Of a stretch of 61,854 nt of DNA, positions 29,050 through 37,357 are shown piece by piece. The stretch is from the NCBI GenBank assembly GCA_028290905.1, contig JAQGIW010000315.1:1-61854 (forward strand). The letters run 5' to 3'. The position numbers were made by a program, and so were the translations under genes. This stretch comes from Caulobacteraceae bacterium. GTDB lineage: Bacteria > Pseudomonadota > Alphaproteobacteria > Caulobacterales > Caulobacteraceae. The notes under the pieces were generated by a model that was not told the DNA's origin, made no database searches, and saw only the letters and a program-made list of their open reading frames with translations. Positions within the stretch are counted from its first letter, which is position 1, and every line of letters begins with the position of its first letter.

Positions 29050-31779
29050 TCAGGATCCCCGCCGCCACCAGCCTCGGCGAGGCGCCGGGGGCGGGGTGGA
29101 AATCTCGGCCGCATCGTAGGCCGCCGGAGCCGCAGCCGGAGCGGGGGCAGGCGCAGGAGGCGCCGGGCGTTCAGCGGGGCTCATCTCGGGTTCGGCGCCG
29201 ACCAGGATCGGTTCCGCCACCGGTTCGGCCACCACTTCGACCGCGGCTTCGGCCACGGGGGCCGGCTCGGGGGCGGGGGAGACCTCCGGCTCGATCGGGG
29301 CGGAGTCCTCTGTCACGGTCTCCGAGGCCACGACCGGCGCAAGGCGGCCGGCCTCGGCGTCTGACCCCGGCTCGGGCCCGATGTCGCTTACGACCTCAGT
29401 TGTGGGCGCCCCGCCTCGATTGCGGCTGCGGCTCCGCCGCGCCCTCGGCGGTTTCTCGGGCGCTTCCGACAGTTCCACCCAGGCGTCCTCGAGAGGTTTG
29501 CTGTACTCGGGAGCGCCGGTGGCCGTGAGATGATCCAAGGGGCTGGCCGCCACCACCTCGGGTTCGGGCCGCGGCGCAACCGCGGGCGCATGGCTCGCCT
29601 GGGGCGCGGTGGGCTCCGCGAATTCCGACGGCTCGGGCCGCTGGACAGGACCGCGCCATTCGTACGGGTCTTCGCCGCTGAGGCGGGCCGGCCAGGACCA
29701 GGCGTAGACGTCCGCCGCCTGGCCCTCGTCACGCACGCGACGTCCGCCCCGGCGGCCACGCCGGCGACGTCGACCGCCAGACTCGCCTTCGTAATCGCCG
29801 TCGCCCGCGGCCTGGGCCGGGGCGGCGGGAGCGGCGGGAGCGGCGGGTTCCGCTGCCGGGCGGACTTCGTCCCCGCGCCGTCCGCGCCGGCGACGGCGTC
29901 CGCGTCTGCGGCCGCCATCGTCCTCGGCGGCGCGCGCGCCGTCGCCGTGATCCGGAGCGGCGACGCCGACCTCCTCGATCAGGTCGTCTTCGTCCTCGTC
30001 CTCGTCGTCATAGTCCTCGAGGTCGAAGTCCTCCGACGCTCCCGCGCTCAGGATCGCCTCGTCTTCCTCGTTCTCTTCTTCTTCCTCGATGTCGTCGAAC
30101 TCGTCGTCCAAGGCCTCGAGGTCGGGCGCTTCCCAGCTCCTGTCGATCTCATGGGGGACGCTGGAGGTGCGTTCGATTTCGTGATCGGCGTGGGCGAGGG
30201 CCTCGTCGATCACCACGCTGACGAACAGGCCGTGGCTTCGCAGCAGGCGCGTGAGGTATTCACGCTTGTTGTTGAGGATATAGAGCCCGACGTCGCGCGG
30301 AACCCGCACGATGACCTCGCCGCCGCCGCTCAAGGCTTCCATCTCCACCGCGCGGAGGGCCGCCAGGGCGCTGGACTCCACCGAGCGGACCCGGCCGGCG
30401 CCCCCGCAATGCGGACAGACGTGGGTGGTGCCCTCGAGGATCCCGGTCCGCCGCCGCTGACGGCTGATCTCCATCAGGCCGAAGGACGATATGCGGCCCA
30501 TCTGAATGCGGGCGCGATCCTGGGCGAGGGCGTCCTTGAGCGCCTTCTCGACGGCCCGGTTGTTCTTGGGCTCGTCCATGTCGATGAAGTCGATGATCAC
30601 CAGCCCGGCCAGGTCCCGCAGGCGCAGCTGCCGGGCCGTCTCCTCGGCGGCTTCCAGGTTAGTCTTGAGGGCCGTCGCCTCGATGTTGCGTTCCTTGGTG
30701 GCGCGGCCGGAGTTGACGTCGACGGCCACAAGAGCCTCGGTCTGGTTGATGACCAGGTAGCCGCCCGACCTCAGCGGCACCGTCGGCGAATAGATCTGGG
30801 CCAGGTGGTCCTCGATCTTGTGCGCCACGAACAGCGGCGCCGCGCCTCGGTAGTACTGGATCTTCTTGGCCTGCGACGGCATCAGCATCCGCATGAATTC
30901 GCGGGCTTCGCGGAAGCCGGCTTCGCCTTCGACCCAGATCCCGTCGATGTCCTTGTCGTAGAGGTCGCGGATGGCCCGCTTGACCAGATCCTCTTCCTCG
31001 TAGATCAGCGCCGGGGCGACCGAATGGAGGGTGGTGTCGCGGATGTTGGTCCAGGCCCGCGACAGATATTCGTAGTCGCGCTTGATCTCGGCTTTCGTGC
31101 GCTTGGCGCCTGCCGTGCGAACGATCAGGCCCATCCCCTCGGGCACGTCGAAATCGGCGACGATGGCGCGCAGGCGCTTGCGGTCGTTGACCGCCGTGAT
31201 CTTGCGGCTGATGCCGCCGCCGCGGTCCGTGTTGGGCATCAGCACGCAGTAGCGACCGGCCAGTGAGAGATAGGTGGTGAGGGCGGCGCCCTTGTTGCCC
31301 CGCTCCTCCTTGACGACCTGCACCAGCATGATCTGGCGCCGCTTGATGACTTCCTGGATCTTGTAGCGGCGCATCAGCCGCCGGCGGCGGCGCGCGACCT
31401 CTTCGTCCATCTCGTCTTCGTCGTCGCCGCCCAGTTCGTCGGCGCCATCCTCGGAGGCGCTGGGGGGCGGAGGAAGCGGCTGGTCGTCGTCATCGGATTC
31501 CGCCTCGCGCAGCAGGGCTTCCCGGTCGGCATGGGGAATCTGGTAGTAATCCGGATGGATTTCATTGAAGGCCAGGAAACCGTGCCGGTTGCCGCCGTAC
31601 TCGACGAAGGCGGCCTGCAGGCTGGGCTCTACGCGGGTAACCTTGGCGAGATAGATGTTCCCGCGAAGTTGCTTCTTGGCGCGACTTTCGAAGTCGAAAT
31701 CTTCAACCCGTGTACCGTTCAGCACGACAACCCGGGTTTCTTCCGGGTGGGCGGCGTCGATCAACATTTTCTTTGACAT
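29050..31779 (-). CDS. rne: Ribonuclease E
   Basis: A 909-residue RNase E/G. The S1 domain starts at residue 39 (RGNIYLAKVTRVEPSLQAAFVEYG) and is split by an acidic insertion (about 94-130), as in Caulobacter. The DNase I-like core carries the catalytic Asp354 (AVDVNSG) and Asp397 (IIDFIDMD), and the Zn-link is C455-PH-C458. The C-terminal 400 residues are disordered: an acidic run, two Arg-rich RNA-binding tracts ([14 protein letters not shown] and a second), then Pro/Glu/Ala repeats. The extreme C-terminus RRGWWRRGS resembles the GWW element that docks PNPase in Caulobacter. It is the endonuclease that starts mRNA decay and matures rRNA and tRNA. GGAG lies 9 bases before the ATG. Confidence 0.95.
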   Translation of the reverse strand: MSKKMLIDAAHPEETRVVVLNGTRVEDFDFESRAKKQLRGNIYLAKVTRVEPSLQAAFVEYGGNRHGFLAFNEIHPDYYQIPHADREALLREAESDDDDQPLPPPPSASEDGADELGGDDEDEMDEEVARRRRRLMRRYKIQEVIKRRQIMLVQVVKEERGNKGAALTTYLSLAGRYCVLMPNTDRGGGISRKITAVNDRKRLRAIVADFDVPEGMGLIVRTAGAKRTKAEIKRDYEYLSRAWTNIRDTTLHSVAPALIYEEEDLVKRAIRDLYDKDIDGIWVEGEAGFREAREFMRMLMPSQAKKIQYYRGAAPLFVAHKIEDHLAQIYSPTVPLRSGGYLVINQTEALVAVDVNSGRATKERNIEATALKTNLEAAEETARQLRLRDLAGLVIIDFIDMDEPKNNRAVEKALKDALAQDRARIQMGRISSFGLMEISRQRRRTGILEGTTHVCPHCGGAGRVRSVESSALAALRAVEMEALSGGGEVIVRVPRDVGLYILNNKREYLTRLLRSHGLFVSVVIDEALAHADHEIERTSSVPHEIDRSWEAPDLEALDDEFDDIEEEEENEEDEAILSAGASEDFDLEDYDDEDEDEDDLIEEVGVAAPDHGDGARAAEDDGGRRRGRRRRRGRRGDEVRPAAEPAAPAAPAAPAQAAGDGDYEGESGGRRRRRGRRGGRRVRDEGQAADVYAWSWPARLSGEDPYEWRGPVQRPEPSEFAEPTAPQASHAPAVAPRPEPEVVAASPLDHLTATGAPEYSKPLEDAWVELSEAPEKPPRARRSRSRNRGGAPTTEVVSDIGPEPGSDAEAGRLAPVVASETVTEDSAPIEPEVSPAPEPAPVAEAAVEVVAEPVAEPILVGAEPEMSPAERPAPPAPAPAPAAAPAAYDAAEISTPPPAPRRGWWRRGS

Positions 31780-32166
31780 AAACAGGATCTCCGGGGCGCC
31801 GAGCGGATCCTGGATCCGGGCGCCGGCTGAGGGCGCGCGCGCACGAGACGTCTTTGACCGCGCGGCCGCGGTAAGCGGCGGCGAATGGGGACAAAATCGG
31901 AGCGGAGGCGGCGCTGCCCATGGTTGTTCTCAAGGTCGCGCTCGCGAAACGGAGACGCGGGTAGGATGACGCGTCCACGCCAAAACGGCGCTGGCCCGAC
32001 GCGGAAGGCGCGCGACGTCGCTGAAGTCTGTGTGACAACGCGTGCGCCCTGGCACCTTAAGTGAACCGCCCAAGAAAAGAAAGTCGCGGTTTTATCCGCC
32101 CTTAACCGTTTGGCTACGCCGGCGGGCCATAGGTGCGCGGATTGTGTCAAAGGGGTTGCGAGGCGG
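31780..32166. promoter_or_regulatory. Divergent rne / amidase intergenic region (387 bp)
   Basis: This gap must contain the rne promoter and 5' leader on the minus strand and the amidase promoter on the plus strand. RNase E leaders are known to be targets of RNase E autoregulation in enterobacteria; whether that holds here cannot be told. An AT-richer stretch at about 32060-32110 is the likeliest promoter area, but no clean -35/-10 pair stands out. Confidence 0.4.
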
Positions 32167-33645
32167 ATGCGCCGGTTCCGTCACTTGGCCGCGAGGCATT
32201 TTTCCGTTGGCGCCATCCTTGGCGCGGCGGCCTTCTTCGCGTGCGCGGTCGCCTTCAGCAGCGCGGTCGCCTGGGCCGCCCCGGTCCAGCCTCCCGAAGA
32301 TGTCGGCCTGGTCGCGGTCCGGCTGGGCGGCGATACGACGACCACCCGTGTCGTGCTGGATCTCGACGCGGCGGTGTCGGGGAAATTCGTCGCCGACGAA
32401 AGCACGCCCGGCCACATCGTCATCGCCCTGCCGCCCCTGTTGTCCACCGGGCCCCTGCAAGGACCCGGGAAGGGCCTGGTCACGAGCTGGAGCGTCAGCG
32501 TCGACGCGGGCGGCGCCCGCCTCATGCTCGAAGCGCCCCCTGGGGCAACCATCGTGCGCCGGTTCCTGATCCCGCCGTCGGACGACAACCCACACTGGCG
32601 CTACGTCATCGATCTCCGCAATTCGGCCGCCGACCCGCTGACGGCGCTCCTCGATGGCGCCCCCCCGCGGGCGGCGTCCGCCCCGGGTCCGGCGGCGGCC
32701 CCGCCGGTGGTCGTCGCCAGCGCGCGAAGCGATCCGCCGGCGGCCATGCCCCCCGTCGCGCCCACCGTCACGTCCGGCATCACACCCATCAGCGGGGCGC
32801 CGAGGTACGCCACCCGGGCTCCATGGTCGCCCGCGCCCGCTCCCGACTCGGTGACCGCGCCGGTGAGCGCCTCCGCGCCGCGGCCGGCCGCGCTCCCACC
32901 GCAGCGCCCCGCCGTCGTGGCCGTGCGCACGACGCCGCAAAAGGCCGGGGCCGAACGCGGCATGAAGGTGATCGTGATCGACCCCGGCCACGGCGGGCAT
33001 GACACCGGCGCCCAGAGCCTCGTGCGCAACGAGAAGGACATCACCCTCGCCGCCGCCCTGAGCCTGCGGGCGCATCTGCTGAAGATGGGCCACTACCGCG
33101 TCGTGATGACCCGCGACAGCGACATCTTCATCCCGCTGGAGACCCGCGTCCAGATCGCCCGCCGCGCCGGCGCCGACCTGTTCATCTCGCTGCACGCCGA
33201 TTCGGCCGGGTCCGATCCGACGCCGCATGGGGCCAGCGTCTACACCCTCTCCGACGTCGGCGAGACGCGGGTCAACTACGTCCTGGGGCCGCGCGAGTGG
33301 CTCTCGCGTGCGGGCGATGGGCGGACGACTGCCGACGTCCGGCAGATTCTGCTCGACCTGACCCAGCGCAACACGCGCAACCGCTCCTCGGAGTTCGCCG
33401 GCAAGCTGCTCTCCCACATCGGCGACAAGGTCGACCTGCTGCCGCGCAGCCACCGGGACGCCAACTACTTCGTGCTGCTGGCCCCCGACGTGCCCGCCGT
33501 GCTGCTGGAAATGGGCTTCATCACCAACCCGGGCGACCAGATGCGCCTGACTGATCCCGAGCAGCGCGACAAGCTGACCGCCGGCATCGCCGACGCCATC
33601 GACGACTACTTCTATGGCGCGACACGCCTGACGGCGGGGTTCTGA
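32167..33645 (+). CDS. amiC: N-acetylmuramoyl-L-alanine amidase (AmiC type, Amidase_3)
   Basis: A 492-residue periplasmic cell-wall hydrolase. The signal segment FSVGAILGAAAFFACAVAF leads into an AMIN-type domain (VGLVAVRLGGDTTTTRVVLDLDA), an Ala/Pro-rich linker (about 170-270) and a C-terminal Amidase_3 domain. Zinc and catalytic blocks are IDPGHGGHDTGA, PLETRVQIARR, FISLHADS and VLLEMGFITN. It cuts the amide between muramic acid and the stem peptide during cell separation. In alphaproteobacteria it usually precedes the PBP1A gene directly; here 3.7 kb intervenes. The ATG at 32167 is used; an upstream frame to 32110 adds 19 unsupported residues. Confidence 0.92.
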   Translation: MRRFRHLAARHFSVGAILGAAAFFACAVAFSSAVAWAAPVQPPEDVGLVAVRLGGDTTTTRVVLDLDAAVSGKFVADESTPGHIVIALPPLLSTGPLQGPGKGLVTSWSVSVDAGGARLMLEAPPGATIVRRFLIPPSDDNPHWRYVIDLRNSAADPLTALLDGAPPRAASAPGPAAAPPVVVASARSDPPAAMPPVAPTVTSGITPISGAPRYATRAPWSPAPAPDSVTAPVSASAPRPAALPPQRPAVVAVRTTPQKAGAERGMKVIVIDPGHGGHDTGAQSLVRNEKDITLAAALSLRAHLLKMGHYRVVMTRDSDIFIPLETRVQIARRAGADLFISLHADSAGSDPTPHGASVYTLSDVGETRVNYVLGPREWLSRAGDGRTTADVRQILLDLTQRNTRNRSSEFAGKLLSHIGDKVDLLPRSHRDANYFVLLAPDVPAVLLEMGFITNPGDQMRLTDPEQRDKLTAGIADAIDDYFYGATRLTAGF

Positions 33646-33705
33646 CCCGAGGCAGGCGCGAGGCAGGCGCGGGGCAGGTCGCGGGCAGGCGGCGAACGCC
33701 CACCA
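33646..33705. repeat. GGCAGG / CCTGCC short-repeat array, second copy
   Basis: Four close copies of an 11-12 base unit of the form GAGGCAGGCGC or GGGGCAGGTCGC follow directly after the amidase stop. On the minus strand they form a CCTGCC-rich tail about 30 bases downstream of the phage-like gene stop at 33732. The array at 1836-2014 has the same core and the same place relative to its gene. Confidence 0.6.
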
Positions 33706-33731
33706 CCCGCGATCGAGCCCGGAATCGACCG

Positions 33732-34142
33732 TTAATTACCGTTGATGCGGTGGGCGGACGCCGGATCGAGGCTGGTCTGGCTGACCAGCGCGCTGTCCAG
33801 CTCCAGCAGGGCGGTGCGGGGATCAGCGTAGCTGTTGAGGGCCGAGCGGGCCAGGAGGACCGTCCGGGCCAGTTCCGCCTCGGAATAGTCGTCGAACGAC
33901 GCCGCCTCGACCTGGAGTTCGCGGTCCAGCAGCCGCATCAGGATCGCGAAATAGGCCGGCGTGTAGGCGTAGCGCAGCGTCTTGAGCACCTGGCTCTTAT
34001 GCAATTCGAAATCCTGCAGGATCGCCATCGCCGCCCGGTGCGACACCCGGTTCCGCGCCCCGGTCCGCCGGCCAGGGTTGCCGGGACCAAAGCGCCCGTT
34101 GGCGTGGCGGGCGGGGAGAGCGGGGTTGGAGATGTCGGGCAT
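33732..34142 (-). CDS. Phage-like small protein with DUF5681-type N-terminus
   Basis: A 136-residue protein, MPDISNPALPARHANGRFGPGNPGRRTGARNR at the start. The GRFGPGNPGRRTGARNR block is the DUF5681 signature found next to phage terminase genes. The remainder is helical and acidic (ELQVEAASFDDYSEAELARTVLLARSALNSYADPRTAL). The ATG at 34142 is preferred over the TTG-initiated frame to 34268 because the promoter lies at about 34200. It matches the 134-residue terminase-like gene at 2015-2419 in size, promoter type and CCTGCC tail, but not in sequence. Its role is unknown. Confidence 0.65.
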   Translation of the reverse strand: MPDISNPALPARHANGRFGPGNPGRRTGARNRVSHRAAMAILQDFELHKSQVLKTLRYAYTPAYFAILMRLLDRELQVEAASFDDYSEAELARTVLLARSALNSYADPRTALLELDSALVSQTSLDPASAHRINGN

Positions 34143-34185
34143 GGGGGCCTCTGAGGACTGGTGCGAGGCCCGAAAGGCAGCAAGA

Positions 34186-34203
34186 TAGTTGCAATATGTC
34201 AAG
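34186..34203 (-). promoter_or_regulatory. Promoter element shared with the other phage-like gene
   Basis: On the minus strand CTTGACATATTGCAAC lies upstream of the DUF5681-type gene. It matches CTTGACATACATTGCAA of the terminase-like promoter apart from a two-base gap. TTGACA is a consensus -35 box; the -10 box is not clear. The full palindrome is not kept here. Confidence 0.4.
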
Positions 34204-34311
34204 TTCAATCGGAGGCATCTCTCGAAAGACCCAGGGTCGTCGTCGGCGCCGTGACGGAGGTGGTCCACTCCGCACGGCGCCGTTGACTGTGGCTAACACC
34301 CATGCCCGAGC

Positions 34312-34767
34312 CTAGCAGGCGTAGGGAACTTGCTGGGTCACGTACCCTCCGGTGGCCGGATCCCAGACAGACTGGGGAGCGACGCATTGGCCGGGGCCGT
34401 CGTCATAGTAGGCGTTGTCGTAGTTGTAGGGATCGAGGGCGTAGCCGAGCGCCAGGCCGCCGAGCAACGCGCCGCCGTACCCGTAGCCGCCGTAGCCATG
34501 ATATCCGCGATCGCCGTATCCGTGGCCGCGGTCGGCAAGGGCGTGGCCGCCACCGCCGAAGTGAGCGCCACCGCCGATGTGAGCGCCACCGCCGATGTGA
34601 GCGGCGCCGCCAACGTGGCCGCCGCCACCGAAGTGAGCGCCGCCGCCCATGTGTCCCCCGCCCCCGCCCCCGCCGCCGTGGCCCTCGGCAAAGGCCGGCG
34701 CCGCCATCGCCAGCATGCAGCTGCTCGCTATTGCCGCGACCAGACGAGTCTTTGACGTGATCGTCAT
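34312..34767 (-). CDS. Secreted Gly/His-rich repeat protein
   Basis: A 151-residue exported protein. After a Sec signal (LVAAIASSCMLAMAAPAFA) it has a Gly/His tract built from GGAHFGG, GGAHIGG and GGGGHV units (roughly residues 27-70), then a Gly/Tyr-rich part (GYGDRGYHGYGGYGYGG) and a C-terminal domain QCVAPQSVWDPATGGYVTQQ...C with two cysteines. The spaced histidines could bind metal ions, an inference. GGAGG five bases before the ATG at 34767 supports this start; the frame extends to 34830. I recognise no named family. Confidence 0.7.
   Translation of the reverse strand: MTITSKTRLVAAIASSCMLAMAAPAFAEGHGGGGGGGGHMGGGAHFGGGGHVGGAAHIGGGAHIGGGAHFGGGGHALADRGHGYGDRGYHGYGGYGYGGALLGGLALGYALDPYNYDNAYYDDGPGQCVAPQSVWDPATGGYVTQQVPYAC
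34543..34660. repeat. 18-bp in-frame tandem repeat in the Gly/His-rich gene
   Basis: The unit GTGAGCGCCACCGCCGAT occurs twice exactly (34561-34578 and 34579-34596) with several degenerate copies around it. It encodes six residues (GGAHIG-type) on the minus strand. Copy number could vary by slippage without breaking the frame. Confidence 0.6.
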
Positions 34768-34966
34768 GATAACCTCCATTCGAACTCCCGGCGCCAAGGT
34801 GACGCGGGACGCGAACTTGCGTTCAGCCAAGAGGATACATAGTGATCGGACGGTGGAGTCTGAATACGGTCAACGCTAAAACTGACATAAATTCGATTAA
34901 GAAGTTTTCATGCAGTCGTAACGATGTCGTATAGTCTGATCCGATTGAGCACTGCGGGGAATCTCT

Positions 34967-35113
34967 ATGAACCGACGCCCGAACGGCTGGCGCGAGCTCC
35001 CCATCGAGCGCTGGGGCCGCGCGCTCGTGGCCCAGGTGGAGGCTCGCGCCGACCGCACCGCCGCCGGACGGCTCATGTTCGAGTTCCAGCCTTCTTGCGA
35101 AATCGACCGCTAA
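34967..35113 (+). CDS. Candidate small protein, 48 aa
   Basis: ATG at 34967 with GGGGA about 6 bases upstream opens a 48-residue frame, MNRRPNGWRELPIERW...CEIDR, ended by TAA at 35111. It has basic N-terminal and mixed helical character, with no cysteine pair or membrane span and no family I recognise. It lies in the insertion between amiC and PBP1A, upstream of a second tiny ORF. Evidence is limited to the ribosome binding site and frame. Confidence 0.4.
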   Translation: MNRRPNGWRELPIERWGRALVAQVEARADRTAAGRLMFEFQPSCEIDR

Positions 35114-35164
35114 GCTCCAGGCTCAGGTCGGAGCCGCGCCGGGCGGTCGCCGCCGGAGCCCGCC

Positions 35165-35265
35165 GTGCCCCTGACGCACTTCGATCTCAGTCCGCACGCC
35201 GAGACGATCGGGGCCGTGGTGGTGGGCGCGGTGTTGGCCACGGTCGGCGGGGTGGCAGTACGGCG

Positions 35266-35269
<4 letters not shown>
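35165..35269 (+). CDS. Candidate single-span membrane peptide, 34 aa
   Basis: GTG at 35165 with GGAG six bases upstream encodes 34 residues, MPLTHFDLSPHAE followed by the hydrophobic span TIGAVVVGAVLATVGGVAV and a short RR end. That is the shape of a small single-span membrane peptide. It ends four bases into the tail of the convergent WYL gene. No homologue is recalled; support is the ribosome binding site, the span and the clean frame. Confidence 0.38.
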
Positions 35270-36390
<1,121 letters not shown>

Positions 36391-36517
36391 TTCACCCGCG
36401 GTGAGACCGCACGCCGCGCTTATCCGCCGCGCACGTCGGCAGAACAAAGACGGAACTCTTCGGTAGATCTTTTGAGATCGCGAAAAATGGAATAAGATCA
36501 ATCGTTTACAGGTATGT
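36391..36517. promoter_or_regulatory. CRISPR leader with candidate IHF site
   Basis: The 127 bases between cas2e and the repeat are AT-richer than their surroundings, especially 36455-36515. GATCAATCGTTTA at 36496-36508 fits the IHF consensus WATCAANNNNTTR with one mismatch and lies about 10 bases before the repeat. In type I-E systems IHF bends the leader at this position to place the integrase. The gap of about 70 bases after the repeat (36546-36614) shows nothing further. Confidence 0.6.
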
Positions 36518-36545
36518 CCGTTCCCCGCGCGAGCGGGGCTGACCG
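36518..36545 (+). CRISPR. Single residual type I-E CRISPR repeat
   Basis: CCGTTCCCCGCGCGAGCGGGG followed by CTGACCG has the type I-E repeat form (TTCCCCGC, 4-base loop, GCGGGG, then TGAxCCG) with its hairpin CCCCGC/GCGGGG. It sits 127 bases after cas2e in the expected orientation. It is one base shorter at the 3' end than the common 29-base repeat. No second copy follows within the next several hundred bases, so no spacer remains. Confidence 0.8.
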
Positions 36546-36614
36546 TCTAGGAGGTGGCGCGACGGAGTGGCGGGGATCAGGCGACAGGGCTCGAAGGCCG
36601 CTGCCACCCCTCAT

Positions 36615-36968
36615 TCAGCCCGCCATCCCGCATAGCGCCGCGAGCTTGCCCCGCGCCTCGGCCAGCGTCGCCGCGGGAACGGCCCCGCCGGCGTAGCGCA
36701 CCGGTCTGGCGAGCGTGTCGATGCTGCGAACGTGGCTGGTCAGCACCTCGCCCGCCAGCGGGAGCCCTCCGGGAAGCAGGACGCTGGAGCCGAAGCCGCG
36801 GATCCTGCTGCTGACCGGGCAGACGATGGCGAAGGCGGAGGCGCGGGAGAAGGCGGCCGGAGAGATCACCAGGGCGGGGCGACGTCCACTTTGCTCGCGC
36901 CCCACGCGCGGATCGAAGTCGGTCCAGATCAGGTCGCCCGCCTCGGGTTCATAGGGCGCGTCACTCAT
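36615..36968 (-). CDS. mazF: MazF/PemK-family toxin (growth-inhibiting endoribonuclease)
   Basis: A 117-residue PemK/MazF protein. EAGDLIWTDFDPRVGREQSGRRPALVISPAAF is the N-terminal SH3-like start with GxQ-like and RPALV blocks, followed by AFAIVCPVSSRIRGFGSSVLLP and LTSHVRSIDTLAR. This matches type II toxins that cut mRNA at specific short sequences; its cleavage site is unknown. The start overlaps the antitoxin stop by eight bases (ATGAGTGA), as usual for such pairs. It lies just past the CRISPR repeat. Confidence 0.87.
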   Translation of the reverse strand: MSDAPYEPEAGDLIWTDFDPRVGREQSGRRPALVISPAAFSRASAFAIVCPVSSRIRGFGSSVLLPGGLPLAGEVLTSHVRSIDTLARPVRYAGGAVPAATLAEARGKLAALCGMAG

Positions 36969-37206
36969 CCACGACTTCGCGACCGCGATCGTCGCCCCAG
37001 TCGAAAGCCTCATGCATGGCCTCGGGGGTCATGCCCACCAGCAGATCCTCGAGGCGCCAGGCCCGGGTCACGGGTTCGATGATGAGCCTGGTTCCGTCTG
37101 TAGTCACATCGACCCTCTGGCCCTCCCGCACGCCGATCTGCCGGGCCAGCGCTCGCGGCAATCGCAATCCCAGGGAATTGCCCCACTTCGAAAGCTGGAC
37201 ATGCAT
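36961..37206 (-). CDS. mazE: MazE/AbrB-family antitoxin
   Basis: An 81-residue protein with an AbrB/MazE swapped-hairpin DNA-binding domain, MHVQLSKWGNSLGLRLPRALARQIGV, and a C-terminal acidic tail (EAMHEAFDWGDDRGREVVDE) that would wrap the toxin. WGNSLGLRLP is the diagnostic block. The pair autoregulates its own promoter in known cases; a suitable palindrome lies upstream. GAGG lies about 9 bases before the ATG. Confidence 0.9.
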   Translation of the reverse strand: MHVQLSKWGNSLGLRLPRALARQIGVREGQRVDVTTDGTRLIIEPVTRAWRLEDLLVGMTPEAMHEAFDWGDDRGREVVDE

Positions 37207-37231
37207 GTGTGAACCTCGCTCTCAGACTCCT

Positions 37232-37266
37232 GATATACATTATATATCGCAATCGCCAGCCGACAA
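37232..37266 (-). promoter_or_regulatory. MazEF promoter with overlapping operator palindrome
   Basis: On the minus strand TTGTCG (37266-37261), a 16-base spacer and a perfect TATAAT (37244-37239) form a promoter about 33 bases upstream of mazE. The -10 box sits inside GATATA-N5-TATATC (37232-37248), an inverted repeat that would let the antitoxin block the promoter. Confidence 0.65.
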
Positions 37267-37357
37267 CAGCCCGTCCAGCCCCTCGGTTGGCGCGCCCATG
37301 GAAGGTTGCTAGAGGAGACCCGGGGCGGCTGGAACGCTCAGCGGAGGTCCGCCTGTT

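Noticed and set aside
29530-31266. 578-codon plus-strand ORF opposite rne
   Set aside because: Antisense shadow of rne; no start signal or domain.
36518-36614. Possible further CRISPR repeats after the first
   Set aside because: No second TTCCCCGC...GCGGGG unit in the expected ~61-base step; the following bases show no repeat.
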